Origin: CAZWUK01 sp964636685 | GTDB lineage: Bacteria > Bacillota > Clostridia > Christensenellales > CAG-138 | Reading direction: 5' to 3' | Assembly: GCA_964636685.1 (NCBI GenBank) | Contig: CAZWUK010000005.1 | Coordinates: forward strand, 1 to 51,255 | Length of the DNA stretch: 51,255 nt | Shown here: positions 7,373-15,788 of the stretch, one piece after another | How positions within the stretch are numbered: position 1 is the first letter of the stretch | Layout of the letters: each line of letters opens with the position of its first letter | Made by a program: the position numbers and the translations under genes | Notes under the pieces: generated by a model | The model's database searches: none | Told to the model about the DNA's origin: nothing | Seen by the model: only the letters and a program-made list of their open reading frames with translations

Positions 7373-8329
7373 ATGTCCGAGCTCTATTTAGGATTTGATA
7401 CAAGCTGCTATACGACCTCTGTGGCATGCGTGAATGAGGACGGCATCGTTCTGGACGAGAGAACGGTGCTTTCTGTCGCTTTTGGGACGCGCGGGTTGCG
7501 CCAGTCCGAGGCGCTTTTTCAGCATATAAAAAATCTTCCGATTTTGACGCGGCGCGTACTCGAGCAGGCAGACGTGACCCGGATTCGGGCGGTCGCTGTC
7601 AGCGCGCAGCCCGTTTTGGCGCCGGAATCCTATATGCCGGTGTTTTTGGCGGGTAAAAATACCGCTGTTGCCGTTGCGTCCGCGTTAAAAGTCCCGCTGA
7701 TAGAAACGGCACATCAATACGGCCATGTGCGCGCGGCGCTTTTTGGCAACGATGCGCTTTTTGCTGAACCATCGTTTTTAGCGATGCACATTTCCGGCGG
7801 AACGACCGATATGCTGCGTGTTTCGATGGATCACGGACAGATTGCGTCGATTACGTGCCTCGGAAGCTCCGGCGACCTTCATGCGGGGCAGCTTGTGGAT
7901 CGCATCGGCGTCGCACTGTCGCTCCCGTTCCCGTGTGGCAGACATTTGGAGGCGCTTGCGCGTGAAGCGACTGCAAGGGATGTGCATGTGCCAAGCAGCG
8001 TAAAGGGTGTTACCTGCTCGTTTTCCGGCGCGGAGACGCAGCTGCAACGTGCAGTAGAGGACGGGCTTGCACCCGAGGAGACTGCGTATGCTGTTTACGA
8101 CGTGCTTGCGCGTACGATTGCAAAGATGATCCGAAATGCTGCCGCATTGACAGGAGAGCGTTTTATACTGCTTTCCGGCGGCGTAGCTTCAAGCAACCTG
8201 CTGCGGGAGCTGCTGCATAAACGCCTGCCGGAAGGCGGTCTGTTTTTTGGTATGCCTGCGCTGTCGAGTGATAACGCCGTCGGCGTAGCGCTGCTTGCAC
8301 GAGATCATTTTTCGGGAGCGGAACGCTGA
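7373..8329 (+). CDS. Kae1/TsaD-like M22 family protein (paralogue type)
   Basis: A 318-residue ASKHA-fold protein related to TsaD, the tRNA threonylcarbamoyladenosine enzyme. It keeps the N-terminal GFDTSCYTTSVA, an AHQYGH metal-type H-x3-H, HISGGTTD, FSGAETQ and the C-terminal LSGGVASSNLLREL and SSDNAVGVALLA motifs, so the nucleotide and metal sites look intact. Its place between nusB and xseA matches a second TsaD-like gene found in many Clostridia, distinct from true tsaD. It may act on tRNA or another substrate. It begins three bases after nusB and ends on the xseA start. Confidence 0.8.
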   Translation: MSELYLGFDTSCYTTSVACVNEDGIVLDERTVLSVAFGTRGLRQSEALFQHIKNLPILTRRVLEQADVTRIRAVAVSAQPVLAPESYMPVFLAGKNTAVAVASALKVPLIETAHQYGHVRAALFGNDALFAEPSFLAMHISGGTTDMLRVSMDHGQIASITCLGSSGDLHAGQLVDRIGVALSLPFPCGRHLEALAREATARDVHVPSSVKGVTCSFSGAETQLQRAVEDGLAPEETAYAVYDVLARTIAKMIRNAAALTGERFILLSGGVASSNLLRELLHKRLPEGGLFFGMPALSSDNAVGVALLARDHFSGAER

Positions 8330-9534
8330 TGGATACCGTTCTTACCGTCTCCCAATTGAATCAGTATGTTGCCGAGCTGCTGTCGTGCGATCCGATTTTG
8401 CATGAGCTTTCGGTACAGGGCGAAATCTCCGGATTTAAGCGGCACAGCTCCGGGCATTTGTATTTTACGCTGAAGGACGCGGCGGCCACGGTACGCTGCG
8501 TGATGTTTCGCCAGAATGCTTTCCGGCTGAATTTTCAGCCTGCTGACGGCATGCTGGTGACATTGTACGGCTACGCTTCGCTTTATGCACGCGATGGAAG
8601 CTTTCAGGTCTATGGGCTGGCGATGGAGAAGCAAGGCGGCGGCGCATTGTATGAGAAGTTCTTGCAAATGAAGGATGCGCTGGAAAAGAACGGTTACTTC
8701 GCGGCGGAGAGAAAGCGCCCAATTCCGTTTTTGCCGCGCGCTGTGGGTGTTGTGACCAGCGGCACAGGAGCGGCGTTTCATGACATCCTCCAGATTATTG
8801 ACAGGCGGTTTCCAGGAATGCCGGTCGTTCTTGCCCCTGTCAAGGTACAGGGGGACGGCGCTGCGGAGGAGATTGCGGAGGGAATTCAGTTTCTCAACAG
8901 CAGAGGCGGGATCGATGTTATCATCGTCGGGCGCGGCGGTGGAAGCATCGAGGATCTCTGGGCGTTTAACCTCATGCCGGTGGCGCAGGCGGTATACGAC
9001 AGCCGGATTCCCGTCATCAGTGCGGTCGGACATGAGACGGATTTTACGATCTGCGATTTTGTAGCGGATCTTCGCGCGCCTACGCCCTCGGCGGCGGCGG
9101 AGCTTGCGGTGCCGGAGCGTACGGTGATCGAAGAATCGCTTCGCACGTTGCGGGAACGGCTATCCAACGCGCTGCATGTCGGCTGCGCAGCAAAACGGAG
9201 CCATTTGCGCGTATTGCTGCTTACTCCCACATTTTCGCAGATTCCACAGCGGATACGGCAGGAGCAGCAGCGCATCGACTTGCTGCAATTCGCCATGCAA
9301 ACCGCTATGGAAACGCGGCTGCGCGACGCAAGGATCCGGTTGGAACGTCTGCATGACCGTCTGTGTTCCGCCGGACCGGAAAGCATTCTTTCACGGGGCT
9401 ACGCGCTGCTTATCGACGACGACGGACGCGTGGCGCAAAGCGTAACGGCGCTTACGACTGGTCAGAACGTGAAAATCTGCATGCGGGACGGTTCTGCGGA
9501 TGCAACTATCATCAATGTAGAGAAAGAGGGATGA
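8329..9534 (+). CDS. xseA: Exodeoxyribonuclease VII large subunit
   Basis: A 401-residue large subunit of exonuclease VII, which degrades single-stranded DNA with XseB. The N-terminal OB-fold (residues 5-100) contains VQGEISGFKRHSSGHLYFTLKD. The catalytic domain follows with GVVTSGTGAAFHDI, IIVGRGGGSIEDLWAFN and SAVGHETDFTICDFVADLRA, and then a helical region that binds the small subunits. The start overlaps the preceding stop. Length is usual for Bacillota. Confidence 0.97.
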   Translation: MDTVLTVSQLNQYVAELLSCDPILHELSVQGEISGFKRHSSGHLYFTLKDAAATVRCVMFRQNAFRLNFQPADGMLVTLYGYASLYARDGSFQVYGLAMEKQGGGALYEKFLQMKDALEKNGYFAAERKRPIPFLPRAVGVVTSGTGAAFHDILQIIDRRFPGMPVVLAPVKVQGDGAAEEIAEGIQFLNSRGGIDVIIVGRGGGSIEDLWAFNLMPVAQAVYDSRIPVISAVGHETDFTICDFVADLRAPTPSAAAELAVPERTVIEESLRTLRERLSNALHVGCAAKRSHLRVLLLTPTFSQIPQRIRQEQQRIDLLQFAMQTAMETRLRDARIRLERLHDRLCSAGPESILSRGYALLIDDDGRVAQSVTALTTGQNVKICMRDGSADATIINVEKEG

Positions 9535-9536
9535 CG

Positions 9537-9731
9537 ATGGAAGAGAATGTGCGCTTTGAAGAAACGCTGGCACAGCTGGAACAAATCGTTCAAAAGCTGG
9601 AGAGCGGCAGCGATTCATTGGATGAAATGGTGACCCTCTATGAACGGGGAAACGATCTGTATCAAAAGTGCAGCGCCAAGTTGGAAGCTTTCGAAAAACG
9701 CGCTGCGGATGCGGCGGGTACGGCGACATGA
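9537..9731 (+). CDS. xseB: Exodeoxyribonuclease VII small subunit
   Basis: A 64-residue helical protein with the family signature FEETLAQLEQIVQKLESG followed by SLDEMVTLYERGNDLYQKC. Several copies bind the large subunit to make exonuclease VII. An ATG at 9531 overlaps the xseA stop, but GAGGG is spaced correctly for the ATG at 9537. The stop overlaps the ispA start. Confidence 0.95.
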   Translation: MEENVRFEETLAQLEQIVQKLESGSDSLDEMVTLYERGNDLYQKCSAKLEAFEKRAADAAGTAT

Positions 9732-10582
9732 CGAAGGAAGCGTTTGATGTGCGGATGGAGCATTACAAAAGCCTGACATCTTCCTTCCTGCGGGATGTGA
9801 TGCGGCGCGCGGAGGTTTCCGGAGCGCTGCGAGAAGCGATGGAATACAGCTTGTTCGCCGGCGGGAAAATGCTTCGCTCCAGCCTTTGCTTGACCGCTTG
9901 TGAATTGGTGCACGGCGAGATCATCGAGGCGCTTCCGGCGGCTGCGGCGATCGAAATGATCCATACGTATTCGCTGATTCACGACGATCTGCCGGCAATG
10001 GACAACGATAGCCTTCGCCGCGGGAAGCCAACCAACCATATTGTGTTCGGTGAAGCAAACGCGATTCTTGCAGGAGACGGGCTGCAATCGCTGGCGTTTT
10101 ATACGCTCGCCGATTGCAGGAATACCGAGGTTGTTCGTCTTGTCGCGGACTGCGCATTCTCCATGGTGGAGGGACAGACGCTCGATATGGAAGCGCCCAA
10201 GGATATGGACGAGCTCCGCACAATCCATCAAAATAAAACAGGCGCCCTAATCCGCGCGGCGGTGCTTTCCGGCGCAATGCTCGGGAGGGCGACCTCGCAG
10301 CAGCTATTCGATTTAAATACGTTCGCGGAAAATTACGGACTGTTGTTCCAGATCACAGACGATATCCTTGATGCGGAAGGAGACGCCGCGCTTCTTGGAA
10401 AAACGGTCGGAAAGGATGCAATACAGAAAAAGATGACGTTTGTCAGCGCATATGGCTTGGACGGCGCGAGAAATGCCGCCCAGCAGGCTGGAGAGGCGGC
10501 GTTGCGCGCTCTGGACGGTTTTTCTGAAAATGCGTCGTTTTTTGTACATCTTGTTCACCAAACGTTGACGAGACGCCGCTGA
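9728..10582 (+). CDS. ispA: Polyprenyl (farnesyl) diphosphate synthase
   Basis: A short-chain trans-prenyltransferase that condenses isopentenyl diphosphate onto allylic diphosphates. Both aspartate-rich motifs are present: HDDLPAMDND and ITDDILDAEGD, with GGKMLRSSL near the N terminus binding substrate. The product is 284 residues, and the ATG overlaps the xseB stop. With dxs after oapA, two isoprenoid genes flank the OLE RNA, an arrangement reported for OLE loci. Confidence 0.95.
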   Translation: MTKEAFDVRMEHYKSLTSSFLRDVMRRAEVSGALREAMEYSLFAGGKMLRSSLCLTACELVHGEIIEALPAAAAIEMIHTYSLIHDDLPAMDNDSLRRGKPTNHIVFGEANAILAGDGLQSLAFYTLADCRNTEVVRLVADCAFSMVEGQTLDMEAPKDMDELRTIHQNKTGALIRAAVLSGAMLGRATSQQLFDLNTFAENYGLLFQITDDILDAEGDAALLGKTVGKDAIQKKMTFVSAYGLDGARNAAQQAGEAALRALDGFSENASFFVHLVHQTLTRRR

Positions 10583-10589
10583 ACGTCCC

Positions 10590-10618
10590 TTGAAACAGGG
10601 CGTTCTTTGTGATATGAT
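10590..10618 (+). promoter_or_regulatory. Sigma-A promoter of the OLE RNA
   Basis: TTGAAA (10590-10595), a 17-base spacer and TATGAT (10613-10618) lie just after the ispA stop. The predicted transcription start, about 10624-10626, coincides with the 5' arm of the terminal helix of the RNA. Confidence 0.8.
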
Positions 10619-10624
10619 ACACAT

Positions 10625-11218
10625 TGGTGGTGCAGTATTCTAGTCAGTAACGCAGTTTCTGAAAGCGGGCCTAAAAATCCGTTGAGGGCACATCGATGAA
10701 GTTTCTGGTGTTTGCTTTCGACGCCCAGTCGGGGGCGGATGCTGGAAGTTAAGGAGGCTGGGCGATCCACAATGGCATGTGGGCGTTGACCCATCCTCCG
10801 TGGAGACCTAAACGGGTGGTTCACTCATGTAACTACTCCTTAGGATTAAACCTGTAATGCGGGAATGACTGTATACAGAGTAGCCTGCCTTGCGTGGTGT
10901 GGGTGGATTTCGGAACACGGGATTCAGAACTTGGCCAAAGATCGAAAACCGATTGCCGGGTGAAACCTATATTGCAAAAGAGGCTAGGAATCTGCCGAGC
11001 TGTTGAGGAAAGCTCCTAGACTGTACTTGCTCACCGAGCAGTTGGCATATTGAGGATTACGGTGTGGCCTGAGTGGTAATCCAGTTCCGGATACGGCGAC
11101 GTACCGGCGCGGCGCGTAAAGGGAAACCGCTTCTATCGGCGACGGGGAGTGCGCAACGGGGAAATCCTGCTGGACCTAAGCCGCAAAGTCTACTCAATAT
11201 GCCGCCACCATGTTTTTT
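10625..11218 (+). ncRNA. ole: OLE RNA (ornate, large, extremophilic RNA)
   Basis: About 600 bases between ispA and oapA have no plausible protein and many local inverted repeats. Size, position after the xse-ispA genes and before an OapA gene and dxs match the OLE RNA, a structured non-coding RNA of extremophilic and anaerobic Bacillota that localises to the membrane in a ribonucleoprotein with OapA. The 5' end (10622-10639) can pair with the 3' end (11196-11212) in a helix of roughly 16 pairs with a few single-base bulges, and six T residues follow, marking both boundaries. The identification rests on synteny and structure, not a covariance-model score. Confidence 0.88.
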
Positions 11219-11235
11219 GAATTTTACGGAGTAAC

Positions 11236-11799
11236 GTGAAAAATACATCGACAAAAAAGAAACCGGCAAAGAAGACGGACAGGTGGCCATTAACGGCGTT
11301 TTTTTTAACGCTCTGTTTGTCGCTTGTCTTTTCCGCATTTTCCGAAACGGTTCTTTTCGGGGTTCCGTTGGCGGCCGCTCTAGCTGTTTTGGCGTTGATC
11401 GTCTGCATCGGCATTGCGGCGGATATCATTGGCGTCGCCGTGACCGTGCAGGATGTGACCGCATATACCGCGATGGCGTCAAAAAAAATACGTGGGGCAA
11501 AGCAGGCGATCCGACTGGTGCAAAACAGCAACCGGGTCGCCAACATCTGCAATGACGTAATCGGCGATATCTGCGGCATTGTTTCCGGCGCCATGGGCGC
11601 TGCAATTGCTTCTCAATTGTTTTTCGGAAGCGATAAAACGGTTGATCTAATCGTTTCAATTGCAGTATCGAGCCTGACGGCGGCATTCACAGTAGGCGGA
11701 AAAGCGTTGGGCAAGCGTTATGCCACGCGGGAGAGCCGTGAGATTGTATTCACGGTCGCAAAGGTTCTTGCATTGTTCGAAACAACAAAAGGAAAATAA
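11236..11799 (+). CDS. oapA: OLE-associated membrane protein OapA
   Basis: A 187-residue membrane protein with a basic N terminus, hydrophobic helices at about residues 18-36, 42-66, 107-130 and 137-155, and a charged C-terminal tail. It directly follows the OLE RNA, as oapA does in other OLE loci; OapA binds OLE and carries it to the membrane. The D-x3-D pair described as important in OapA is seen at D107/D111 (NDVIGD). The start is a GTG at 11236 after ACGGAG. dxs follows four bases after the stop. Confidence 0.85.
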   Translation: MKNTSTKKKPAKKTDRWPLTAFFLTLCLSLVFSAFSETVLFGVPLAAALAVLALIVCIGIAADIIGVAVTVQDVTAYTAMASKKIRGAKQAIRLVQNSNRVANICNDVIGDICGIVSGAMGAAIASQLFFGSDKTVDLIVSIAVSSLTAAFTVGGKALGKRYATRESREIVFTVAKVLALFETTKGK

Positions 11800-11802
11800 A
11801 TA

Positions 11803-13629
11803 ATGGATCAAACACCGATTCTCGATCATATCAACTGTATTGAAGATTACTATGTGCTGGAAGAAAAAAAACTACCGGCGCTTTCGGAGGAGCTGCGGAC
11901 TTTTCTGATAGAGACTGTTTCCAAGACGGGCGGACATCTGGCGTCGAGTCTGGGGGCAGTCGAGCTGATTCTGGCGATTCATCGCGTATTCCAAAGGCCG
12001 GAGGACAAGATCGTCTTTGACGTCGGACACCAGGCGTATGCGCATAAGATCCTGACCGGACGAAGAGACATTTTTCATACGCTTCGCCAGGAAAACGGAA
12101 TCAGCGGCTTTCCAAAACGTGAAGAAAGCGAACATGACGCGTTTAATACGGGACACGCAACCACCTCCGTTTCGGCGGCGGTTGGATTGGCGCGGGCAAA
12201 AAAGATTTCCGGCGAGCCGGGGCACGTGGTTGCGTTGATCGGCGACGGCGCTTTTACCGGCGGTATGGCCTTTGAAGCCATGAATGACGCGGGACAGTCC
12301 AAGCTGCCGCTGATTGTGATACTTAACGACAATGACATGTCGATTTCAAAGAATGTCGGCGCAGTCCACTGGGCATTGGATCGGATACGAATGAGCCGCG
12401 GCTATGTGCGAACAAAGCATAGCGTAACGCGTATGCTGGAAAAGCAGGGGAAGCTTGGAAACTGGCTGAGCAAAGGCCTTGTGAACTTCAAATCGCGGAT
12501 TAAGAATTTCCTGTTGCCGCATCAGATCTTTGAGGCGATGGGTTTTACCTATCTGGGGCCGGTCAACGGCCACGATCTGGACGAATTGATTCATATTCTG
12601 CGTTGCAGCAGCGCAATGGAATGTCCCGTACTGGTTCATGCCGTAACACAAAAAGGGAAGGGGTATCATTTCTCTGAGGACGATCCGGAGCGCTTTCACG
12701 GAATTTCACCGTTTTCCGTAGATACGGGCGCGGTAGAGAACTGTGTTCGCAAAAGCAATTCCGATGTTTTTGGCGATACGATGCTCCGCATTGCGGCAAC
12801 GGACGGCCGCGTTGCGGCGATCACGGCGGCGATGCCGCTCGGGACGGGCTTGGCAGGATTTGCGGCTTGCTTTCCCAACCGTTTTTTTGACGTTGGGATC
12901 GCGGAGGAGCACGCCGTTACCATGGCGGCAGGAATGGCAAGTGGCGGCATGCGGCCGGTGGTGGCAATTTACTCCACATTTTTGCAGCGCGCGTACGATC
13001 AGATCCTGCACGACGTCTGCTTACAGAACCTGCCGGTGGTTTTTGCTGTGGATCGCGCCGGCCTTGTCGGGGACGACGGCGAGACGCATCAGGGCGTTTA
13101 CGATATTGCCTATCTTTCCGCGGTACCGAATATGAAGCTGTATTCGCCCGCGACGCAGCAAGAATTGGTGCACATGCTATATATGGCCATCGATCGCGGC
13201 GAGCCGGCGGCAATCCGCTATCCGCGCGGTCATTTAATGCAGGCCGTTTCGGCAAATCACGTAACGTTTGGAAAGTGGGAGGAGCTGCTTCCCATTGCGG
13301 AATGCACGGTCGTAGCGACCGGGGTGATGGTCGCTGAGGCGCTTCCCATCGCAAGGGAGCTGGGCGCGGGTCTTGTGAACGCACGGTTTCTGAACCCGAT
13401 GGATGATGAGATGCTGAATACGCTTTCTCAAAAGACAAAGCGCATTGTCACTGTGGAGGACGGTGTGGTCAGCTTCGGGAAAAATGTTGCGCTTCGGCTG
13501 CACGCGCAGTCTGTCACCTGTCTTGGCGTGCCCAATCGGCCCATCCCGCAGGCGAGCGTTGCAAGACAACGCGTCTTGTGCGGTATTTCGCCAGAAGATA
13601 TTCGAAAAGCCATTTTGGAGGAAACATGA
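11803..13629 (+). CDS. dxs: 1-deoxy-D-xylulose-5-phosphate synthase
   Basis: A thiamine-diphosphate enzyme that joins pyruvate and glyceraldehyde 3-phosphate in the first step of the MEP isoprenoid pathway. The 608-residue protein shows DVGHQAYAHKILTGRR, the cofactor motif GDGAFTGGMAFEAMND, the catalytic GIAEEHAVTMAAGMA and DRAGLVGDDGETHQG near the substrate site. Length is close to the usual 620. The stop overlaps the tlyA start. It supplies precursors for the product of ispA upstream. Confidence 0.97.
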   Translation: MDQTPILDHINCIEDYYVLEEKKLPALSEELRTFLIETVSKTGGHLASSLGAVELILAIHRVFQRPEDKIVFDVGHQAYAHKILTGRRDIFHTLRQENGISGFPKREESEHDAFNTGHATTSVSAAVGLARAKKISGEPGHVVALIGDGAFTGGMAFEAMNDAGQSKLPLIVILNDNDMSISKNVGAVHWALDRIRMSRGYVRTKHSVTRMLEKQGKLGNWLSKGLVNFKSRIKNFLLPHQIFEAMGFTYLGPVNGHDLDELIHILRCSSAMECPVLVHAVTQKGKGYHFSEDDPERFHGISPFSVDTGAVENCVRKSNSDVFGDTMLRIAATDGRVAAITAAMPLGTGLAGFAACFPNRFFDVGIAEEHAVTMAAGMASGGMRPVVAIYSTFLQRAYDQILHDVCLQNLPVVFAVDRAGLVGDDGETHQGVYDIAYLSAVPNMKLYSPATQQELVHMLYMAIDRGEPAAIRYPRGHLMQAVSANHVTFGKWEELLPIAECTVVATGVMVAEALPIARELGAGLVNARFLNPMDDEMLNTLSQKTKRIVTVEDGVVSFGKNVALRLHAQSVTCLGVPNRPIPQASVARQRVLCGISPEDIRKAILEET

Positions 13630-14426
13630 AACAGCGTCTGGACAACCTGCTGGCAGAAAAGAAGCTCGCGCCCAGCCGCGAAAAAGCGCGTTCTCTTATT
13701 ATGGCCGGACTTGTTCTTGTAGACGGCAGAGCGGTTACAAAAGCGGGCGAACAGGTTTCGGATACTGCGGATATTGCGGTCAAGGAAGATGCAATCCCGT
13801 TTGTCAGTCGTGGCGGGCTGAAGCTTCATAAGGCGATGACCGTGTTTCCCATCTCGCTGGAGAAACAGATCTGCGCGGACATTGGCGCCTCCACCGGCGG
13901 ATTTACGGATTGCATGCTGCAGCATGGCGCCGCGCATGTATATGCGATCGACGTCGGCTACGGGCAGCTTGACTGGAAGCTGCGCAACGATGAACGTGTC
14001 ACGGTGATGGAGCGAACCAACGCGCGTTTCATGGAGCCGGGCTGGTTTCGGGAGCCTGTGTCGTTTGCTTCGATTGACGTATCGTTTATTTCGCTTCGGC
14101 TGATGCTGCCGCCGCTGCTATCCTGTTTGACGGAGACGGGCGCGGTGGTTGCGCTGATTAAGCCGCAATTTGAAGCGGGGCGCGCGGACGTCGGGAAAAA
14201 CGGCGTTGTACGTGATCCGGCGGTGCATTGCCGCGTTTGCAGTGAGATTGTTTCCTTTGCAGAGCAAACGGGGTATATCGTATCCGGCCTGTCATTTTCA
14301 CCGATCACAGGGCCGAAGGGGAATATCGAATATCTTTTGTGGCTGACAAAGGCCGGGCCGTGTGGAAGCGTTACAAAGGACGTGATCCAAAGCATTGTTG
14401 ACGAATCGCATACAAGCTGTATATAA
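13626..14426 (+). CDS. tlyA: TlyA family rRNA 2'-O-methyltransferase
   Basis: A 266-residue protein with an N-terminal S4 RNA-binding domain (residues 1-62, RLDNLLAEKKLAPSREKAR) and an FtsJ-like SAM methyltransferase domain containing ADIGASTGGFTDCMLQ and LIKPQFEAG. TlyA proteins methylate riboses in 16S and/or 23S rRNA; in many Bacillota the gene (yqxC) lies between dxs and the nadK-argR-recN group, as here. The ATG overlaps the dxs stop. Confidence 0.93.
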   Translation: MKQRLDNLLAEKKLAPSREKARSLIMAGLVLVDGRAVTKAGEQVSDTADIAVKEDAIPFVSRGGLKLHKAMTVFPISLEKQICADIGASTGGFTDCMLQHGAAHVYAIDVGYGQLDWKLRNDERVTVMERTNARFMEPGWFREPVSFASIDVSFISLRLMLPPLLSCLTETGAVVALIKPQFEAGRADVGKNGVVRDPAVHCRVCSEIVSFAEQTGYIVSGLSFSPITGPKGNIEYLLWLTKAGPCGSVTKDVIQSIVDESHTSCI

Positions 14427-14447
14427 AGAAAGAATATTCATTTCTTA

Positions 14448-14476
14448 TTGTTTTGTTCGCCGGTTGGTTGTATAAT
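14448..14476 (+). promoter_or_regulatory. Sigma-A promoter of the nadK-argR-recN group
   Basis: TTGTTT (14448-14453), 17 bases, TATAAT (14471-14476), about 30 bases before the nadK GTG start. Confidence 0.7.
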
Positions 14477-14507
14477 AGACCCGTATTTTTAAGCGAGGTA
14501 GAGTGCG

Positions 14508-15299
14508 GTGCTGATTGGATTTGCCGCGAATTTCACAAAAAACGGCATACAGGGAAAACTGGATACGATGATTCGCACCGCTTCGGAGAAGGGCTGCGTA
14601 TGTATTGCATATACAGACGCGGACGAGCTTTTGCGCGAGACGGCGCCGCTTGATTTTTTGGTGGTTCTGGGTGGCGACGGAACGCTGCTTCGCTTTGCGG
14701 ATGCGGCAGCGCAGAAAAATGTACCAATTTTAGGCGTCAATCTTGGACGGATCGGTTTTTTGAGCGAAATCTGCTGCGATGATTTTCCAAACGCGTTGAT
14801 CCGGCTGCTTGCCGACGATTATTTTTTGGACGAACGCATGATGCTTTCCGTCTTGGTCAATGAAAATCCGGCGGTACACTGTCTCAATGATGCAATCGTC
14901 TACAAGAGTTCATTTTCCGGCACGGTGCAGGTGGAAATCCGCATCGACGACAATGCCGTCGGTTCTGCGCTTTGCGACGGTATGATCGCGGCGACGCCGA
15001 CCGGATCTACCGCTTACTCGCTCTCGGCGGGCGGCCCTATTGTCGCACCGGGCATGGAAGCGCTCCTGATTACGCCCATCTGCTCTCATACGCTGTACAT
15101 GCGGCCGATGGTCGCTTCGGTGGACTCGAACATTTCCTTCTCCATGAATGTCGATGGATTTGTTTCCGCCGACGGCGCAAAAATCGCCGAGGTTGCAGCG
15201 GGGGACTGTGTTTCTATCTGCCGCAGCGAGCGCAGGACTGCGTTTGTCCGATTCCGTTCCCAGAACCTGTTTGAATTGGTTCGCCAAAAACTTTCCTGA
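14508..15299 (+). CDS. nadK: NAD kinase
   Basis: A 263-residue enzyme that phosphorylates NAD to NADP. The diagnostic VVLGGDGTLLRFADAAA and the later AATPTGSTAYSLSAGGPIV motifs are both present. The start is a GTG at 14508 preceded by AGGTAGAG. It is the first gene after a good promoter and is followed by argR and recN, the standard Bacillota order. Confidence 0.95.
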   Translation: MLIGFAANFTKNGIQGKLDTMIRTASEKGCVCIAYTDADELLRETAPLDFLVVLGGDGTLLRFADAAAQKNVPILGVNLGRIGFLSEICCDDFPNALIRLLADDYFLDERMMLSVLVNENPAVHCLNDAIVYKSSFSGTVQVEIRIDDNAVGSALCDGMIAATPTGSTAYSLSAGGPIVAPGMEALLITPICSHTLYMRPMVASVDSNISFSMNVDGFVSADGAKIAEVAAGDCVSICRSERRTAFVRFRSQNLFELVRQKLS

Positions 15300-15322
15300 A
15301 AAGACGAAAGTGAGATGCTACT

Positions 15323-15772
15323 ATGAAAGCAAAACGCCACGCGATGATTGCAAAGCTCATTGCCGCCCAAAACATCGAGACACAGGAAGAACTTGCGCGG
15401 GTGCTGGGGGAGCATGGCTATGCGGTGACACAGGCCACGGTGTCGCGCGACATCAAGGAACTGCGCCTGATTAAGGTGCTGACGCCGGAGGGGCATTACA
15501 AATATGCTACTGTGGAAAAGGCGGAGGCAGACCTGCAGGAACGATTTATCCGTATGTTCAGCAATTGCGTGCTTTCCATTTCCGGCGCGGGGAATCTCGT
15601 CGTCGTCAATACGATCTCCGGCAGCGCTTCCGCAGCGGGCGAAGCGATCGACTCGATGAAATGGCCCGAGATACTTGGTTCTATCGCGGGAGATAATACG
15701 ATTTTCATTGCGATTCGAGACGGGAAATCGGTGACTGAGATTATCCGCCGGTTCCAGAAAATGCTCAAGTAG
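15323..15772 (+). CDS. argR: Arginine repressor ArgR
   Basis: A 149-residue regulator with an N-terminal winged helix (residues 1-70, including TQATVSRDIKELRLIKV) and a C-terminal hexamerisation and arginine-binding domain containing GSIAGDNTIFIAIRD. In this order (nadK-argR-recN) the gene is usually named ahrC or argR and controls arginine metabolism genes elsewhere. No ARG box is evident in its own leader. Confidence 0.95.
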   Translation: MKAKRHAMIAKLIAAQNIETQEELARVLGEHGYAVTQATVSRDIKELRLIKVLTPEGHYKYATVEKAEADLQERFIRMFSNCVLSISGAGNLVVVNTISGSASAAGEAIDSMKWPEILGSIAGDNTIFIAIRDGKSVTEIIRRFQKMLK

Positions 15773-15788
15773 ATTCGGAGGGGGTATT

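Noticed and set aside
10583..11235. The non-coding block as a group II intron, rRNA fragment or mobile element
   Set aside because: There is no reverse transcriptase, no flanking duplication and no rRNA-like sequence, and its position between ispA and oapA matches OLE RNA.
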